From Nitrosomonas sp. (lineage in GTDB: Bacteria; Pseudomonadota; Gammaproteobacteria; Burkholderiales; Nitrosomonadaceae), in NCBI GenBank assembly GCA_024282035.1, contig JAMWZR010000008.1:29156-93155 (forward strand): a stretch of DNA of 64,000 bases. The letters are read 5' to 3'. This document shows, piece by piece, positions 19,409-30,963 of the stretch. Each line of letters opens with the position of its first letter. The stretch's first letter is position 1. The position numbers and the translations under genes were made by a program. The notes beneath the pieces are model-generated. The model was not told the origin of the DNA, made no database searches, and saw only the letters and a list, made by a program, of their open reading frames with translations.

Positions 19409-21322
19409 TTACAGATGGTCATGCTGATGCTCATCGACAGGTTCGGATAACTGTGCAATTGTGGGTTCGGGGTGTTGTCCGAGCAAGTAGTAATCAAAAA
19501 CCTTGCGGGCAATCGGTGCTGCGGTCGAACCGCCTGTACCGCTATTTTCGACCAGCACAGCCAGTGCAATCTTGGGGTTATCCGCTGGGGCGTAAGCAAT
19601 GAACATGGCATGATCCCGATGCCGCTCATTGATAGATTTCTCATTGTATCGCTCCCCCTGCTTGATACCGATCACTTGTGACGTGCCGGTTTTTCCGGCA
19701 AACGAGTAACCGGCATTGATACCGGCTTTTGCTGCCGTGCCGCCAGGACGAGTGACATCGACAAGAGCATTCTTGACGATTTCCAGATGACTGGGTTTCA
19801 TGCTGACTTGGTAGAGCAATTTGGCAGGTACTTCCTCGGTATTGCCCGTTTTGCTGTTTTGAATTTGCTTGACTAGATGAGGCAGGTATGCTTTGCCATT
19901 GTTGGCGATGATCATGGTTGCGAATGCCAGCTGCAGTGGTGTGGTCAGATTGTATCCCTGTCCTATGGCAACCGATATGGTGTCTCCGGCATACCATTTC
20001 TGTTTGTATTGCTTCATTTTCCAGGCTGCCGAGGGCAGGAGTCCGGAAACTTCTCCTTCGATATCAATACCTGTTTTTTTGCCCAATCCGAACTGGCCAA
20101 TGAAGTTGTGAATGTTGTCGATGCCAAGATCATTGGCTAGGCTGTAGTAATAAGTGTCACAGGAGACGACCAGGGAGCGGTGCAGGTTGACACGTCCATG
20201 TCCCCCGGGCTTCCAGTCGCGATAACGGCGATCCACTCCAGGTAAAGAAAAGAATCCCGGATCGCTCATGGTATATTCGGGCGAACGTTTTCCTAGTTCC
20301 AGTGCAGCCAGTGCCATGAATGGTTTGAATGTAGAACCCGGAGGATAGACGCCGCGCAGCGCACGGTTGTTCAGGGGGCGATCGATAGAATTGTTGAGCA
20401 GATTCCAGTTTTCCTGATCGATGCCGCCAATGAACAAGTTGTTGTCATAACCCGGCTTGCTGACAAAAGCGAGAATTTCGCCGTTATTCGGATCCAGTGC
20501 CACGAGAGCACCACGAAAGTCGCCAAAAGCTCTCTCGGCCGCTTCCTGTAATCCCAAATCCAGAGTCAGGACCAGATTGTTACCCGGGGTGGGAGGAGTG
20601 CGCGACAAGACCCGGATGGAGCGACCAGCTGCATCCGTTTCCACCTCCTCAAAACCGGCGATACCGTGCAACTGTCTTTCGTAACTTTGCTCTATGCCGA
20701 TTTTGCCGATATGTTGCGAGCCGCGATAGTTATTCAGTTCACCGTTGGATTCGAGTTGCTCCAGATCCTGGTCGTTGATACGGCTGATATAACCGACAAC
20801 ATGCGATACCCGCTCTTTTTCCGGATACTGCCGAAACACGCGAGCCTTGATCTCGATACCGGGGAAACGGTAGCGGTTAACGGCAAAACTGGCGATTTCC
20901 AAGTCGGTCAACCGGCTACGAATGGGTAAGCTCTTGAAGCGCTTGCTTTCCCGGAGCAATTTCTTGAAACGCTGGCGATCGGTGGGAGTGATCTCGATTA
21001 GCGTTGCCAGTTCATCGAGTGTGGCATCGAGATTCGGTACCTTACTGGGTATCACTTCCAGTGTATACGCTGAATAATTCTGTGCCAGTGTTTTGCCGTG
21101 CCGATCAAAGATCAGGCCGCGATTGGGAACCAGTGGCAATATGGAAATCCGGTTGGCTTCCGCTAATGTATGGTAATGATCTTGCTGGGTGACCTGCAGA
21201 TAGTAAAAACGGACATACAGAATCGAAAAGAACAGGATTACGAATCCGCTACTGACTGCCAGGCGGATGCGAAATTTACGCAGTTCTTCAGGATGATTTC
21301 GTAGTTCGACCTTGTGATTCAT
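19409..21322 (-). CDS. mrdA: Penicillin-binding protein 2 (elongasome transpeptidase)
   Basis: 637-residue class B PBP that crosslinks side-wall peptidoglycan. One N-terminal membrane anchor (about 24-45) is followed by the non-catalytic dimerisation domain (PNRGLIFDRHG) and the transpeptidase domain with SxxK in PPGSTFKP, SxN-like SCD in VVSCDTYYY and KTGT. It overlaps mreD by 4 bases. A His/Asp-rich tail (EHQHDH) at the extreme C-terminus is unusual but short. Confidence 0.95.
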   Translation of the reverse strand: MNHKVELRNHPEELRKFRIRLAVSSGFVILFFSILYVRFYYLQVTQQDHYHTLAEANRISILPLVPNRGLIFDRHGKTLAQNYSAYTLEVIPSKVPNLDATLDELATLIEITPTDRQRFKKLLRESKRFKSLPIRSRLTDLEIASFAVNRYRFPGIEIKARVFRQYPEKERVSHVVGYISRINDQDLEQLESNGELNNYRGSQHIGKIGIEQSYERQLHGIAGFEEVETDAAGRSIRVLSRTPPTPGNNLVLTLDLGLQEAAERAFGDFRGALVALDPNNGEILAFVSKPGYDNNLFIGGIDQENWNLLNNSIDRPLNNRALRGVYPPGSTFKPFMALAALELGKRSPEYTMSDPGFFSLPGVDRRYRDWKPGGHGRVNLHRSLVVSCDTYYYSLANDLGIDNIHNFIGQFGLGKKTGIDIEGEVSGLLPSAAWKMKQYKQKWYAGDTISVAIGQGYNLTTPLQLAFATMIIANNGKAYLPHLVKQIQNSKTGNTEEVPAKLLYQVSMKPSHLEIVKNALVDVTRPGGTAAKAGINAGYSFAGKTGTSQVIGIKQGERYNEKSINERHRDHAMFIAYAPADNPKIALAVLVENSGTGGSTAAPIARKVFDYYLLGQHPEPTIAQLSEPVDEHQHDHL

Positions 21323-21888
21323 AGGGCATCGGGATCAGGTTTTTGTTTCAGCGGTATGCTGATCAGAACAGCAATGGGCGCCCAAAGCAGGATACCGGAG
21401 AGGGTAGCCGAAAAATAATGCCATCCAGGAAAATTGGAACCACCAGCCATGGCAACCAGAACAATGATAGCTTGCATGACAAACAGGATTAAACCGACTT
21501 GTGGAGCTTGTTGCATCAGGTTGAAGATGCGTAACCTACGTCCGAGAATCAACGCAAGGTAAACGGCAATGCAATAAGCCAGTGCATGTTGTCCGAAAAT
21601 GCTGGTATTGCCGGCATCCATCATCAATCCCATGAGAAATGCAATGCTCATGCCCATTTTGTGGGATTCATTGACGCACCAGTAAATTAACGTAATGGCA
21701 ACGAAATCGGGACGGAAGATCAGAAATTCCTGTTGCAGCGGCAGCAGATTCAGTGTGAGTGCGATAATCAGGCTGAGCAGGATATACCCTGTGCTGGCCG
21801 GCAAGTAGATCTCTTCTCGAAAATAACCCTCTGTATCAGAGTGATTGTCATTATTTACTTTGCGATTCAATTTTGACTGTCTCTGCAA
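21319..21888 (-). CDS. mreD: Rod-shape-determining protein MreD
   Basis: 189-residue inner-membrane protein with about five membrane helices, linking MreB filaments to the wall-synthesis machinery. The first in-frame start appears to be TTG at 21888, giving a 38-base overlap with mreC; another TTG lies six codons later, and no ATG precedes the first conserved helix (GYILLSLIIALTLNLLP). The start is therefore uncertain, but the position between mreC and mrdA and the helix pattern support the call. Confidence 0.88.
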   Translation of the reverse strand: MQRQSKLNRKVNNDNHSDTEGYFREEIYLPASTGYILLSLIIALTLNLLPLQQEFLIFRPDFVAITLIYWCVNESHKMGMSIAFLMGLMMDAGNTSIFGQHALAYCIAVYLALILGRRLRIFNLMQQAPQVGLILFVMQAIIVLVAMAGGSNFPGWHYFSATLSGILLWAPIAVLISIPLKQKPDPDAL

Positions 21889-22741
21889 GTTCGTCCGTAG
21901 GAGGCGGTGTTAACGATAAAATCAGGACTTGGCGATTGCGATCGACGCCGGCGATTGGTGTGCCGATGATATGTGCAAAATCATCAACAGGATCCCGCTC
22001 TATTTTATCAACCGTTGCAACTGGAATACCGGGGGGATAAATACCACCAATTCCTGATGTGACTAACAGATCGCCGGGAATGATATCCGTATTGACGGAC
22101 AAATAACGTAACAGTAGAGCGTCCTGCTTTCCCGTACCGGAAATGACAGAGCGCAACCCGTTGCGGACTACTTGTACCGGAACCGAATGATTCTTGTCAA
22201 TCAATAACGTGACTTCCGAAGACCAAGGATAAATACGCGTAATTTGTCCGACAATGCCCTGATCATCAATGACGGCCTGCCCCAGCTTGATGTCGTGCTG
22301 ACTACCTTTGTTGAGCGTAATTTTATGATTGAATGGATCACGGGGCGTGTATAGGATTTCTGCCATCACAGCTTGGGTATGTGTGTCAGCCTCGATACCT
22401 TGCATGGCGCCCAGCAGCTTGCGCAATTGCACATTTTCCGCTTCCAGCGACTGTAATTTCAGTAATTTCTCCCGGTCTTCCTGGTATTGCTGTTTCAACC
22501 ACTGATTTTCTTCAACGAGATAGAAACTGGCGATCAGTTTTTCGATTTGATCATAAATGTTGGTCGGGATATAGGCAATTTTTTGTAGGGGAAAAATGAC
22601 GATGCCGACAGCTTGGCGTAACTCCGGAAACCGCTTGAATCGCAAGTCTTCGGCGATAAGAATGCAAGCGAGCAGTGCGAATACGAACAGTCGCGCAAAT
22701 GGACCGGGTCCATGCCGGAAAAACTGAGGATCAGCTGTCAT
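21851..22741 (-). CDS. mreC: Rod-shape-determining protein MreC
   Basis: 296-residue bitopic protein with one N-terminal membrane helix (about 15-32), a periplasmic coiled coil (about 75-115, EENQWLKQQYQEDREKLLKL-like) and the beta-barrel MreC domain (NKGSQHDIKLGQAVI, LLVTSGIGGIYPPGIPVA). It forms periplasmic assemblies that activate PBP2-RodA. It lies 68 bases downstream of mreB and overlaps mreD. Confidence 0.93.
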   Translation of the reverse strand: MTADPQFFRHGPGPFARLFVFALLACILIAEDLRFKRFPELRQAVGIVIFPLQKIAYIPTNIYDQIEKLIASFYLVEENQWLKQQYQEDREKLLKLQSLEAENVQLRKLLGAMQGIEADTHTQAVMAEILYTPRDPFNHKITLNKGSQHDIKLGQAVIDDQGIVGQITRIYPWSSEVTLLIDKNHSVPVQVVRNGLRSVISGTGKQDALLLRYLSVNTDIIPGDLLVTSGIGGIYPPGIPVATVDKIERDPVDDFAHIIGTPIAGVDRNRQVLILSLTPPPTDELAETVKIESQSK

Positions 22742-22809
22742 GACTTCCAGTGTTGATTATTCTGGCAGTCCGTCATTCAAGGATTTGAAAAGTGAACTGC
22801 CGGATTGAC

Positions 22810-23997
<1,188 letters not shown>

Positions 23998-24002
23998 TTA
24001 AC

Positions 24003-24290
24003 ATGACTCTGACTGTCGATGATGTAAAACGTATTGCTGATCTCGCATACATTGAAATTAATGAAGATGAAGCCCATGCTGCGTTGACCCAGCTTTCGGG
24101 GATCTTTGGTCTGATTGAATCCATGCAAGCTGTAGATGCATCGAATGTCGAACCCATGTCACATGCCCAGAGTGTGACGCAGCGCTTGCGCGAGGATACG
24201 GTCACCGAAATGGATCAACGCGAACTGTTTCAATCCATTGCACCTGACGTAGAAGCCGGGTTATATCTGGTTCCCAAAGTTATCGAATGA
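24003..24290 (+). CDS. gatC: Glutamyl/aspartyl-tRNA amidotransferase subunit C
   Basis: 95-residue subunit that stabilises GatA in the GatCAB complex, which converts misacylated Glu-tRNA(Gln) and Asp-tRNA(Asn) to the amide forms. Family features are [18 protein letters not shown] at the start and the VEPMSHA and LVPKVIE segments. It leads gatCAB and is divergent from mreB, an arrangement seen in related betaproteobacteria. Confidence 0.95.
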   Translation: MTLTVDDVKRIADLAYIEINEDEAHAALTQLSGIFGLIESMQAVDASNVEPMSHAQSVTQRLREDTVTEMDQRELFQSIAPDVEAGLYLVPKVIE

Positions 24291-24375
24291 TGGTCGTGGA
24301 TAATCGGAACGTTTCTGTTCAGACGAGCATCTGTTAAACCTTGTTTTAAGCGAATTCTATCTTTTTTCATAAATC

Positions 24376-25824
24376 ATGCTAAATGCCAGCCTCAAGCAGT
24401 TGTCCGCTCAACTTGCTCAGAAAAAAATTTCCAGTGTCGAGCTGACGACAGAATGCCTCGATCGCATCAAGCGCCTGAACCCTGAGTACAATGCCTTCAT
24501 CACGGTGAACGAGGAAATGAGTCTGGCACAGGCACAAGCAGCGGATGCCATGATTGCTTCCGGCCAATCTGGACCGTTGACCGGCATTCCGGTGGCGCAA
24601 AAGGATATTTTTTGTGCCAAAGGCTGGTTGACCACATGTGGATCAAAAATGTTGTCGAATTTTGTGTCACCTTACGATGCAGGCGTCATCGAACGTTTCA
24701 ATGCAGCGGGAGCAGTCAATATCGGCAAGACCAACATGGACGAGTTCGCCATGGGATCGAGTAATGAAACCTCGTATTTTGGTTTCGTTAGAAACCCTTG
24801 GGATATCAACGCCGTACCGGGGGGCAGTTCAGGTGGTGCGGCTTGCGCCGTTGCAGCCCGCTTGGCACCGGCCGCCACCGGTACTGACACGGGTGGTTCC
24901 ATCCGGCAACCTGCTGCATTGTGTGGCATTTCAGGAATCAAACCCACTTACGGTCTGGTATCGCGATATGGCATGATCGCTTTTGCATCCAGCCTGGATC
25001 AAGGTGGACCAATGGCTAAATCGGCTGAAGACCTGGCGATGCTGCTGAATGTCATGGTGGGTTTCGATGTACGTGATTCCACAAGCCTGCAGCGCGATGT
25101 GGAAGATTATGCTGGTGAACTGCAGAAGCCGTTGCACGGTTTGCGTATCGGCTTGCCGAAGGAATACTTTGCTGCCGGAATGAGTAGCGAGGTTGAACTG
25201 GCAGTGACCAACGCCCTGGAAGAATTTCGCAAACTGGGTGCTCAGACGATTGAAGTATCGCTGCCAAATGTGCCCTTATCGATTCCTGTCTATTATGTGC
25301 TGGCGCCAGCGGAGGCCTCGAGTAACTTGTCGCGTTTCGATGGAGTGCGCTATGGCCATCGTGCCGAATCCTATACCGATCTGGCAGATATGTACCGTAA
25401 ATCCCGAGCGCAAGGTTTTGGTGCCGAGGTCAAGCGCCGAATCCTGATCGGTACGTATGTGTTGTCTCACGGATACTATGATGCGTATTACATCAAGGCG
25501 CAGAAACTGCGGCGGCTGATCGCACAGGATTTTGCCGATGCCTATCAACAATGTGATGTCATCATGGGACCCACGACACCTACTGTTGCATTCAATCTGG
25601 GAGAAAAGAGTGGTGATCCGATCCAAATGTATCTGTCGGATATCTACACCAGTGCGGCCAATCTGACCGGAATGCCAGCGATGTCGATTCCGGTGGGATT
25701 CGGTGAGAAAAAGAGACCTATCGGCCTGCATCTCATCGGTAATTATTTTAGGGAAGCACAATTATTGAATATTGCCCATCAGTATCAGCAGGTCACTGAC
25801 TGGCATGTGCAATCGCCAGTCTGA
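24376..25824 (+). CDS. gatA: Glutamyl/aspartyl-tRNA amidotransferase subunit A
   Basis: 482-residue amidase that releases ammonia from glutamine for tRNA transamidation. The amidase-signature Lys is in PVAQKDIFC (about 77), and the Ser-cisSer pair in the Gly/Ser-rich segment around [10 protein letters not shown] and [12 protein letters not shown] (about 150-180). Length is normal. It begins 85 bases after gatC and is followed by gatB after 46 bases. Confidence 0.96.
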   Translation: MLNASLKQLSAQLAQKKISSVELTTECLDRIKRLNPEYNAFITVNEEMSLAQAQAADAMIASGQSGPLTGIPVAQKDIFCAKGWLTTCGSKMLSNFVSPYDAGVIERFNAAGAVNIGKTNMDEFAMGSSNETSYFGFVRNPWDINAVPGGSSGGAACAVAARLAPAATGTDTGGSIRQPAALCGISGIKPTYGLVSRYGMIAFASSLDQGGPMAKSAEDLAMLLNVMVGFDVRDSTSLQRDVEDYAGELQKPLHGLRIGLPKEYFAAGMSSEVELAVTNALEEFRKLGAQTIEVSLPNVPLSIPVYYVLAPAEASSNLSRFDGVRYGHRAESYTDLADMYRKSRAQGFGAEVKRRILIGTYVLSHGYYDAYYIKAQKLRRLIAQDFADAYQQCDVIMGPTTPTVAFNLGEKSGDPIQMYLSDIYTSAANLTGMPAMSIPVGFGEKKRPIGLHLIGNYFREAQLLNIAHQYQQVTDWHVQSPV

Positions 25825-25870
25825 GTTTGTTTGTTATCGTGAAACCCAATTTATAGCCGGAAATCAAATC

Positions 25871-27310
25871 ATGCAGTGGGAAATTGTCATTGGTCTGGAA
25901 GTGCATGCTCAACTTTCAACACGATCCAAAATTTTTTCAGGGGCTTCAACAGCCTATGGTGCGCCACCCAATACTCAGGCGTGTGTTATCGATCTGGCAT
26001 TACCTGGTGTACTGCCGGTATTGAACAAAGGTGCGGTGGAACGCGCCATCCGCTTTGGATTGTCGGTTGGAGCAGCCATCAATTCACCATCCATTTTTGC
26101 ACGCAAAAATTATTTTTATCCGGATTTACCAAAAGGTTATCAGATCAGTCAGTATGAGTTGCCGGTGGTGCAGGGTGGAACCATCCAGATTCAAACAGAA
26201 AGTGGAGAGAAAATAATCCGGTTGACGCGTGCGCATCTGGAAGAAGATGCCGGCAAATCATTGCATGAGGATTTCCATGGTATGAGCGGTATCGATCTGA
26301 ATCGCGCAGGCACGCCGCTGTTAGAAATAGTGTCCGAACCCGATATACGTAGCAGTGCCGAAGCCGTGGCTTATGCCAAGACATTACATACGCTGGTACG
26401 CTGGATTGGGATTTGTGATGGCAACATGCAGGAAGGATCGTTTCGTTGTGATGCTAATGTTTCGGTGCGCCCCAAAGGTACGGAGAAACTCGGTACACGA
26501 TGCGAAATCAAAAATCTCAATTCATTTCGTTTTCTGGAGAAAGCTATTGATTTCGAAGTGGGCCGGCAAGTCGAGATTCTGGAAGATGGTGGAGTAATTC
26601 GTCAGGAGACCCGTTTGTACGATGCCAATCGGGACGAAACGCGCACCATGCGAACCAAAGAAGATGCCAACGATTACCGCTATTTTCCCGATCCGGATTT
26701 ATTACCGTTGGAAATTTCTCCAGCATGGATAGAGCAGATTGGACAAACATTGCCGGAATTACCTCGTGCTCGCCAGCAGCGTTACATGGCCGAATTTGCG
26801 CTGTCGCAGTACGATGCGTCGGTACTGACCGCTTCACGCGAAACCGCCGATTTTTTTGAAGCAACGGTCAGACATTTGCCAGGTCATGGAAAATTGTGTG
26901 CCAACTGGATCATGGGAGAAATCAGTGGGCAATTGAACAAGGATGGTATCGAGGTTGGTTCCTGCCCGATCGGTCCGGACCGGCTAGCGACTCTGCTGGC
27001 ACGGATTGTCGATGAAACCATTTCAGGTAAGGCGGCTAAAACGATATTTGACAGTCTGTGGAAGGGTGAGTCTGGACAGGATGTCGATATCATTATCGCC
27101 GAGAAAGGGCTGAAACAGATCACCGACGATGGTGCTCTTGAAACTCTGGTCGATCAGGTGCTGGCAGCCAACCCACAACAGGTTGCCGATTATCGTGGTG
27201 GTAAGGAGAAGGCTTTCAACTCACTGATTGGTCAGATCATGAAGGCCACACAAGGTAAGGCAAATCCTGCGCAAGTAAATGCCATGCTCAAAAGAAAGCT
27301 GGAAGCCTGA
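25871..27310 (+). CDS. gatB: Aspartyl/glutamyl-tRNA amidotransferase subunit B
   Basis: 479-residue subunit that activates the misacylated tRNA with ATP and binds tRNA. It starts with the canonical [13 protein letters not shown] at the ATG at 25871; the frame is open further upstream but would overlap gatA. Conserved catalytic-region motifs include [31 protein letters not shown] and [11 protein letters not shown], and a C-terminal YqeY-like domain ([17 protein letters not shown]) binds tRNA. Last gene of gatCAB. Confidence 0.96.
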   Translation: MQWEIVIGLEVHAQLSTRSKIFSGASTAYGAPPNTQACVIDLALPGVLPVLNKGAVERAIRFGLSVGAAINSPSIFARKNYFYPDLPKGYQISQYELPVVQGGTIQIQTESGEKIIRLTRAHLEEDAGKSLHEDFHGMSGIDLNRAGTPLLEIVSEPDIRSSAEAVAYAKTLHTLVRWIGICDGNMQEGSFRCDANVSVRPKGTEKLGTRCEIKNLNSFRFLEKAIDFEVGRQVEILEDGGVIRQETRLYDANRDETRTMRTKEDANDYRYFPDPDLLPLEISPAWIEQIGQTLPELPRARQQRYMAEFALSQYDASVLTASRETADFFEATVRHLPGHGKLCANWIMGEISGQLNKDGIEVGSCPIGPDRLATLLARIVDETISGKAAKTIFDSLWKGESGQDVDIIIAEKGLKQITDDGALETLVDQVLAANPQQVADYRGGKEKAFNSLIGQIMKATQGKANPAQVNAMLKRKLEA

Positions 27311-27733
27311 TTGACCGGTCTTCTGAACAGAATAAAACGAGGTTGTTTTTTCCTATCCAGCCGGTCTATGGATGTGAAAAGGAGAAGGTTCGCAATATCA
27401 GGTGCATCATTTTTTTATCGTGTCATATTTCCGTAGTTTCTTCCGAGGCAACTATCCGTTAGGATTTTGCGTTCAATCAACATACTGAATCCATCACCCC
27501 GTAATATATCTCCAGTCGTACACCCGCTTTAAAATGAGTTGACCGTTTTGTCAGTGGCAAATGTCACAGCAATGCTAAGTGCATGTGCTGATAATGGAAT
27601 GTCACGAGTCTGGCAAGGCATTGTGGTGGCGAGACGCGCATTTTCTGGGAAGATCAATTATCTGGTATGCGACCAATGAAAAAAGGTTATTCAGGGTAAA
27701 TCAATACAATATGGATTTTTGCGAGCTTTTACC
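27311..27733. other. Intergenic region between gatB and the LuxR-type gene (423 bases)
   Basis: No coding frame, tRNA or clear terminator was found. A small palindrome GACCGGTC (about 27313-27320) and TTCTG-AA-CAGAA (about 27321-27332) lie just after gatB. This region must hold the promoter of the downstream regulator gene. Confidence 0.35.
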
Positions 27734-28873
27734 ATGCAATATGACTTAGAAAAAGTAAATGCACTGATCGCTCAAATTTATGACGCCGCTCTGGATGACG
27801 CGCAGTGGCCTGTTGTAGTGCAGGGACTTGCACGCCTTCTCAAGGCTGAAGACAGTATTTTGTTTGGTTCACCTGAAAACACCAGTAATCAGATGATTGT
27901 GCTGTCCCCATTGCTTCATGCCGGCATTGATGCCGCAAAAGCGTATGAAGCTTACTACTGGAAACATGATATTTGGCGGGCTGGCGCCACACAACATCAG
28001 TTAGATTATAGTGGCGCCATTTTTCACGGAGACCAGTTTATTGATCGACGTTCATTCAAGGATACCGAGATCTATTGTGATTTTTTTAAACCTATGATGA
28101 ATGGAACCGGGGTCGTTCTGACCTCGATTATCGAAGAGTCTGCGCAACAGCACCCCAATCCGGTTGTACTCAGTTTTTATAAATCATTCTCGGCTGAACC
28201 GTTCAATCGACAGGATGAAGATTTGATCCGGCATTTGATGCCACATTTTCAACGTTCGCTACTGATTCGCCGCAAAATGATGGAAGAAAAGCTGAGGCGT
28301 CAGTTGATGGAACAAGCTTTTGATCAGGGTAAGGATGCTACTCTTCTTCTGGATGAAGCATGTAGGGTATTGTTTGCTAACCGAAAAGCCGAGTCAATGC
28401 TGAGCTGGGGCAATCTGACCATCAAGCAAAATCAGTTATTCAGTCATGATTCGACCGAAAATAGCGCGCTCAAAGTTGCTTTACATAGTGCGATGAGAGG
28501 TGTTGGTGGTGTACAGAAATTTGATCACTTTTCCTCTTCTGCCACTCGAATCGCATTATTTTCGCCTATTAAAGCCATACAAGGAGAGCAATCAAACGCG
28601 GCAGCAAGGATTATGGTGATCATTACCGAAATTGGTCAGTGTAAGAATAGCGAGCTTGCGAGTTTTGCTAGGCTGTATGGATTGACGAATGCAGAGACGC
28701 GTGTCCTTGAGCAATTGTTGCAACAACAGGATACTCGCGAAATATCCAGCATATTGAAGATCAGTATCAATACGTTACGCTCTCACCTCAAGGCGTTGTT
28801 TGCAAAAACACATACCAAGAATCAACGTGATCTGGTCAATTTCTGTCGATCGCATCCCACGATTAATTTTTGA
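27734..28873 (+). CDS. LuxR-family transcriptional regulator
   Basis: 379 residues from the ATG at 27734 (MQYDLEKVNAL). The long N-terminal region (about 1-310) matches no domain I can name; such proteins typically hold a PAS-like or autoinducer-type sensing fold. A LuxR helix-turn-helix is at the C-terminus (about 315-375, LTNAETRVLEQLLQQ, ISINTLRSHLKALFAKT). A TTG five codons upstream is also possible. It is the first of three consecutive LuxR-HTH regulator genes before the copper oxidase pair; regulation of that pair is plausible but unproven. Confidence 0.8.
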   Translation: MQYDLEKVNALIAQIYDAALDDAQWPVVVQGLARLLKAEDSILFGSPENTSNQMIVLSPLLHAGIDAAKAYEAYYWKHDIWRAGATQHQLDYSGAIFHGDQFIDRRSFKDTEIYCDFFKPMMNGTGVVLTSIIEESAQQHPNPVVLSFYKSFSAEPFNRQDEDLIRHLMPHFQRSLLIRRKMMEEKLRRQLMEQAFDQGKDATLLLDEACRVLFANRKAESMLSWGNLTIKQNQLFSHDSTENSALKVALHSAMRGVGGVQKFDHFSSSATRIALFSPIKAIQGEQSNAAARIMVIITEIGQCKNSELASFARLYGLTNAETRVLEQLLQQQDTREISSILKISINTLRSHLKALFAKTHTKNQRDLVNFCRSHPTINF

Positions 28874-29291
28874 GGTTTTTTAATATGGGAGCAAGTAAGG
28901 AAGTAGAAATGTATCTCACCCATATAGATGATGTTCTGAAAAGATAGATCTGTAATCATGATAAGTATGCATAAATGAAATACTCTTAATACATTGAATT
29001 TATGTAGGTAGAGTGTATTTCCTTAAGTTTTGGACTGAGAAGAAATGGACAGTTTGCAGCGATACTTTAAGTTTGTATTTGAGTGTTGTTGAAACAAAAA
29101 TTGAGTTGATTAGTGATAGAGAGTGTGAGTTAGCATGCTATATAAAGAACAGATTGAGATAGAGTGTTCAGAAATTTTCTGCCGATCCTTCTATAGGGAG
29201 AGAGCTAATCGCATACGCTGAAACAGTCGCCAGAACTCATGATCCTATGTTCGTTGTCGTTAGATGAAGGATCAAAATTAGGGGGCACATA
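28874..29291. other. Intergenic region upstream of the first tandem response regulator (418 bases)
   Basis: AT-rich, without a supported gene. Its last part holds TTAGATGAAGG-TCAA (about 29260-29276), which recurs with one change upstream of the second regulator (about 30153-30169), so part of it belongs to a duplicated upstream module. A good ribosome site (AGGGGG) precedes the ATG at 29292. Confidence 0.4.
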
Positions 29292-29972
29292 ATGAAATCA
29301 AGCAATACAAAGATAAATATTCTGGTGGCTGAAAGTATAGAGTTGGTCCGTATCGGATTGCGGTCTCTATTCAGTGAACACGCATCGTTTCATCTGGTTG
29401 CTGAAACAGCTTATATGATGGAGCTGCTTAATCTGGCCAAATTACATAAACCGGATGTCGTAATCTTAGATTTGCAATTGAGCGATGGCAACAATGTTGC
29501 AGAATCGATTGCTCGGCTGACGTATGCAAGTCCTGGTAGCAGGGTGCTAGCTTTCTCACAGAATAATTCTGAAAACGCCTATTTGCAGGCATTGCATTCC
29601 GGGGCTGCTGGGATCATTAGTAAAGGACATTCCTGTAAGATGATACTCAAGGCGATTAATGCCATTGCATCGGATGAAGGTTGGTTTGATCGTCCGATGG
29701 TTCGGTCGACAAGAGTGTCGAATAGAGTTCACAATAAACTGGTCAGTGTACAAAATGATGATGTGTTAATTGATTCTTCAAAATTGAGCAACTGTGAACG
29801 CCGCGTTGCTGGCCTAGCAAGTCAAGGGTTGTCCGCAAAGGAAATTGGCGCAAGGCTATTGATATCAGAAAAGACGGTGCGTAACCAATTATCTGTAATA
29901 TATAAAAAAATGGGTGTTAAGAAACAAGTGGAACTGTGCCTGAAGGCTCATGAATACAAATATTTTCAGTGA
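29292..29972 (+). CDS. Response regulator with LuxR HTH, first of a tandem pair
   Basis: 226 residues: receiver domain (about 8-125) and LuxR-type helix-turn-helix (about 160-222, LSNCERRVAGLASQGLSAKE, LISEKTVRNQLSVIYKKM). The phospho-acceptor Asp (VVILDLQLS), switch Ser (LAFSQNN) and Lys (IISKGHS) are kept. The usual acidic pair (DD) near the N-terminus is replaced by Glu-Ser (LVAESIELVRIG), so Mg binding and phosphorylation may be altered. The neighbouring gene at 30227 is a close paralogue with the same substitution. No histidine kinase gene is adjacent. Confidence 0.88.
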   Translation: MKSSNTKINILVAESIELVRIGLRSLFSEHASFHLVAETAYMMELLNLAKLHKPDVVILDLQLSDGNNVAESIARLTYASPGSRVLAFSQNNSENAYLQALHSGAAGIISKGHSCKMILKAINAIASDEGWFDRPMVRSTRVSNRVHNKLVSVQNDDVLIDSSKLSNCERRVAGLASQGLSAKEIGARLLISEKTVRNQLSVIYKKMGVKKQVELCLKAHEYKYFQ

Positions 29973-30025
29973 AGAATAAATTCGGGATATTTTGTCTGAA
30001 AAAAACTAAAAAAGACCACAATGCT

Positions 30026-30169
30026 GGGACAAATGCCATCTATTCTATCAAATCCCAATTTGATAAAATCAAAAGCCAAATAAATTAGATAGATAGTGGC
30101 GACTCTGGTTTCTTCCGTGTTGTTGCGAGTCTTTAGAAATAAAAATAACAACGGCTAGATGAAGGCTCA
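30026..30169. promoter_or_regulatory. Upstream module with inverted repeats, copy 1 (before second regulator)
   Basis: GGGACAAATGCCATCTATT (30026-30044) is followed by TATCAAAT-CCCA-ATTTGATA (30046-30065, perfect 8-base arms) that overlaps TTTGAT-AAA-ATCAAA (30059-30073, perfect 6-base arms). The block is repeated, diverged, at 30964-31075 before the oxidase genes, with shared GACAAATG-CATCTATT, TTTGATAAAAT, TAGATAG-GG and TGTTGTTG-type segments in the same order. The ATCAA/TTGAT half-sites resemble FNR-family half-sites, but the spacing is not canonical. Confidence 0.5.
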
Positions 30170-30226
30170 AGCGCTTGCTCCAAGTCTCCTGATTTTGGCC
30201 ATAGGACTGATGTCCATTGCCCAAAT

Positions 30227-30955
30227 ATGGTTGAACGATCTCAAAACAAAATTCGTATTTTGGTTGCGGAAAGCTTCGAACTGGTTCGTATCGGATTACG
30301 TTCCTTGTTTGAAAATCATGCTTCCATCCGGCTTGTCGCTGATACCAGTTGTATTGAAGAGCTCATCAATCTGACTCTACAGCACAAACCGGATGTGATT
30401 CTGGTCGATCTGCAATTAAACAATGGTAATTGTGTTGGCCATATTTCCAAATTACTGAACGCCTGCCCGCAAAGTAAAGTTCTGGCTTTCTCACACCAGA
30501 ATAATGAAACTATCTATCTACAAACTTTTCGTGCCGGTGCAGTAGGTATTATTAGTAAGCATCATTCTTCTGAATTGTTGTTAAAAGCCATCTATGCCAT
30601 TCATGCTGGTCAGGTTTGGTATGACCGACATATTACCAAGCTGTTGTGGCAAGCCCAATTTGATCATCACCCGGCACAGGTTGAAGCGTTGCCTGACGCA
30701 CAATCCATACCGCAACCTAAATTGAGTGATAGTGAGCGCCATATTGCTTTTTTGGCATGCAGAGGGCTTTCAGCCAAGCAAATTAGTACACAATTATTTG
30801 TAACGGAAAAGACAGTCAGAAATCAGTTGTCTGTAATTTATAAAAAGATTGGTGTAAAGAAACAAATCGAATTGTGCTTGAAAGCACCACTCTATAACTA
30901 CTTCAGGGATTCCTACAATACCGGGATGTTTAACCCGGAAGATTCCGAGAAATAG
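30227..30955 (+). CDS. Response regulator with LuxR HTH, second of a tandem pair
   Basis: 242 residues with the same architecture as the gene at 29292: receiver domain then LuxR HTH (LSDSERHIAFLACRGLSAKQ, FVTEKTVRNQLSVIYKKI). The shared LVAES-ELVRIGLRSLF start, with Glu-Ser in place of the acidic pair, and the near-identical recognition helix show a recent tandem duplication, and both may read the same operator. Phospho-Asp (ILVDLQLN), Ser (AFSHQNN) and Lys (ISKHHSS) are kept. It lies 229 bases before the copper oxidase start at 31185 and is the best candidate for its regulator. Confidence 0.88.
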   Translation: MVERSQNKIRILVAESFELVRIGLRSLFENHASIRLVADTSCIEELINLTLQHKPDVILVDLQLNNGNCVGHISKLLNACPQSKVLAFSHQNNETIYLQTFRAGAVGIISKHHSSELLLKAIYAIHAGQVWYDRHITKLLWQAQFDHHPAQVEALPDAQSIPQPKLSDSERHIAFLACRGLSAKQISTQLFVTEKTVRNQLSVIYKKIGVKKQIELCLKAPLYNYFRDSYNTGMFNPEDSEK

Positions 30956-30963
30956 CTTCACTT

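Noticed and set aside
27311-27733. tRNA gene or operon terminator after gatB
   Set aside because: No cloverleaf, no T-arm consensus and no stem followed by a T-run.
30059-30073. Canonical FNR box (TTGAT-N4-ATCAA)
   Set aside because: Half-sites match, but the spacing is three bases rather than four, so I list it only as an inverted repeat.
30159-30374. 71-codon plus-strand frame with a hydrophobic start before the second regulator
   Set aside because: Two thirds of it overlap the conserved receiver domain in another frame; the hydrophobic start is probably chance within the duplicated upstream region.
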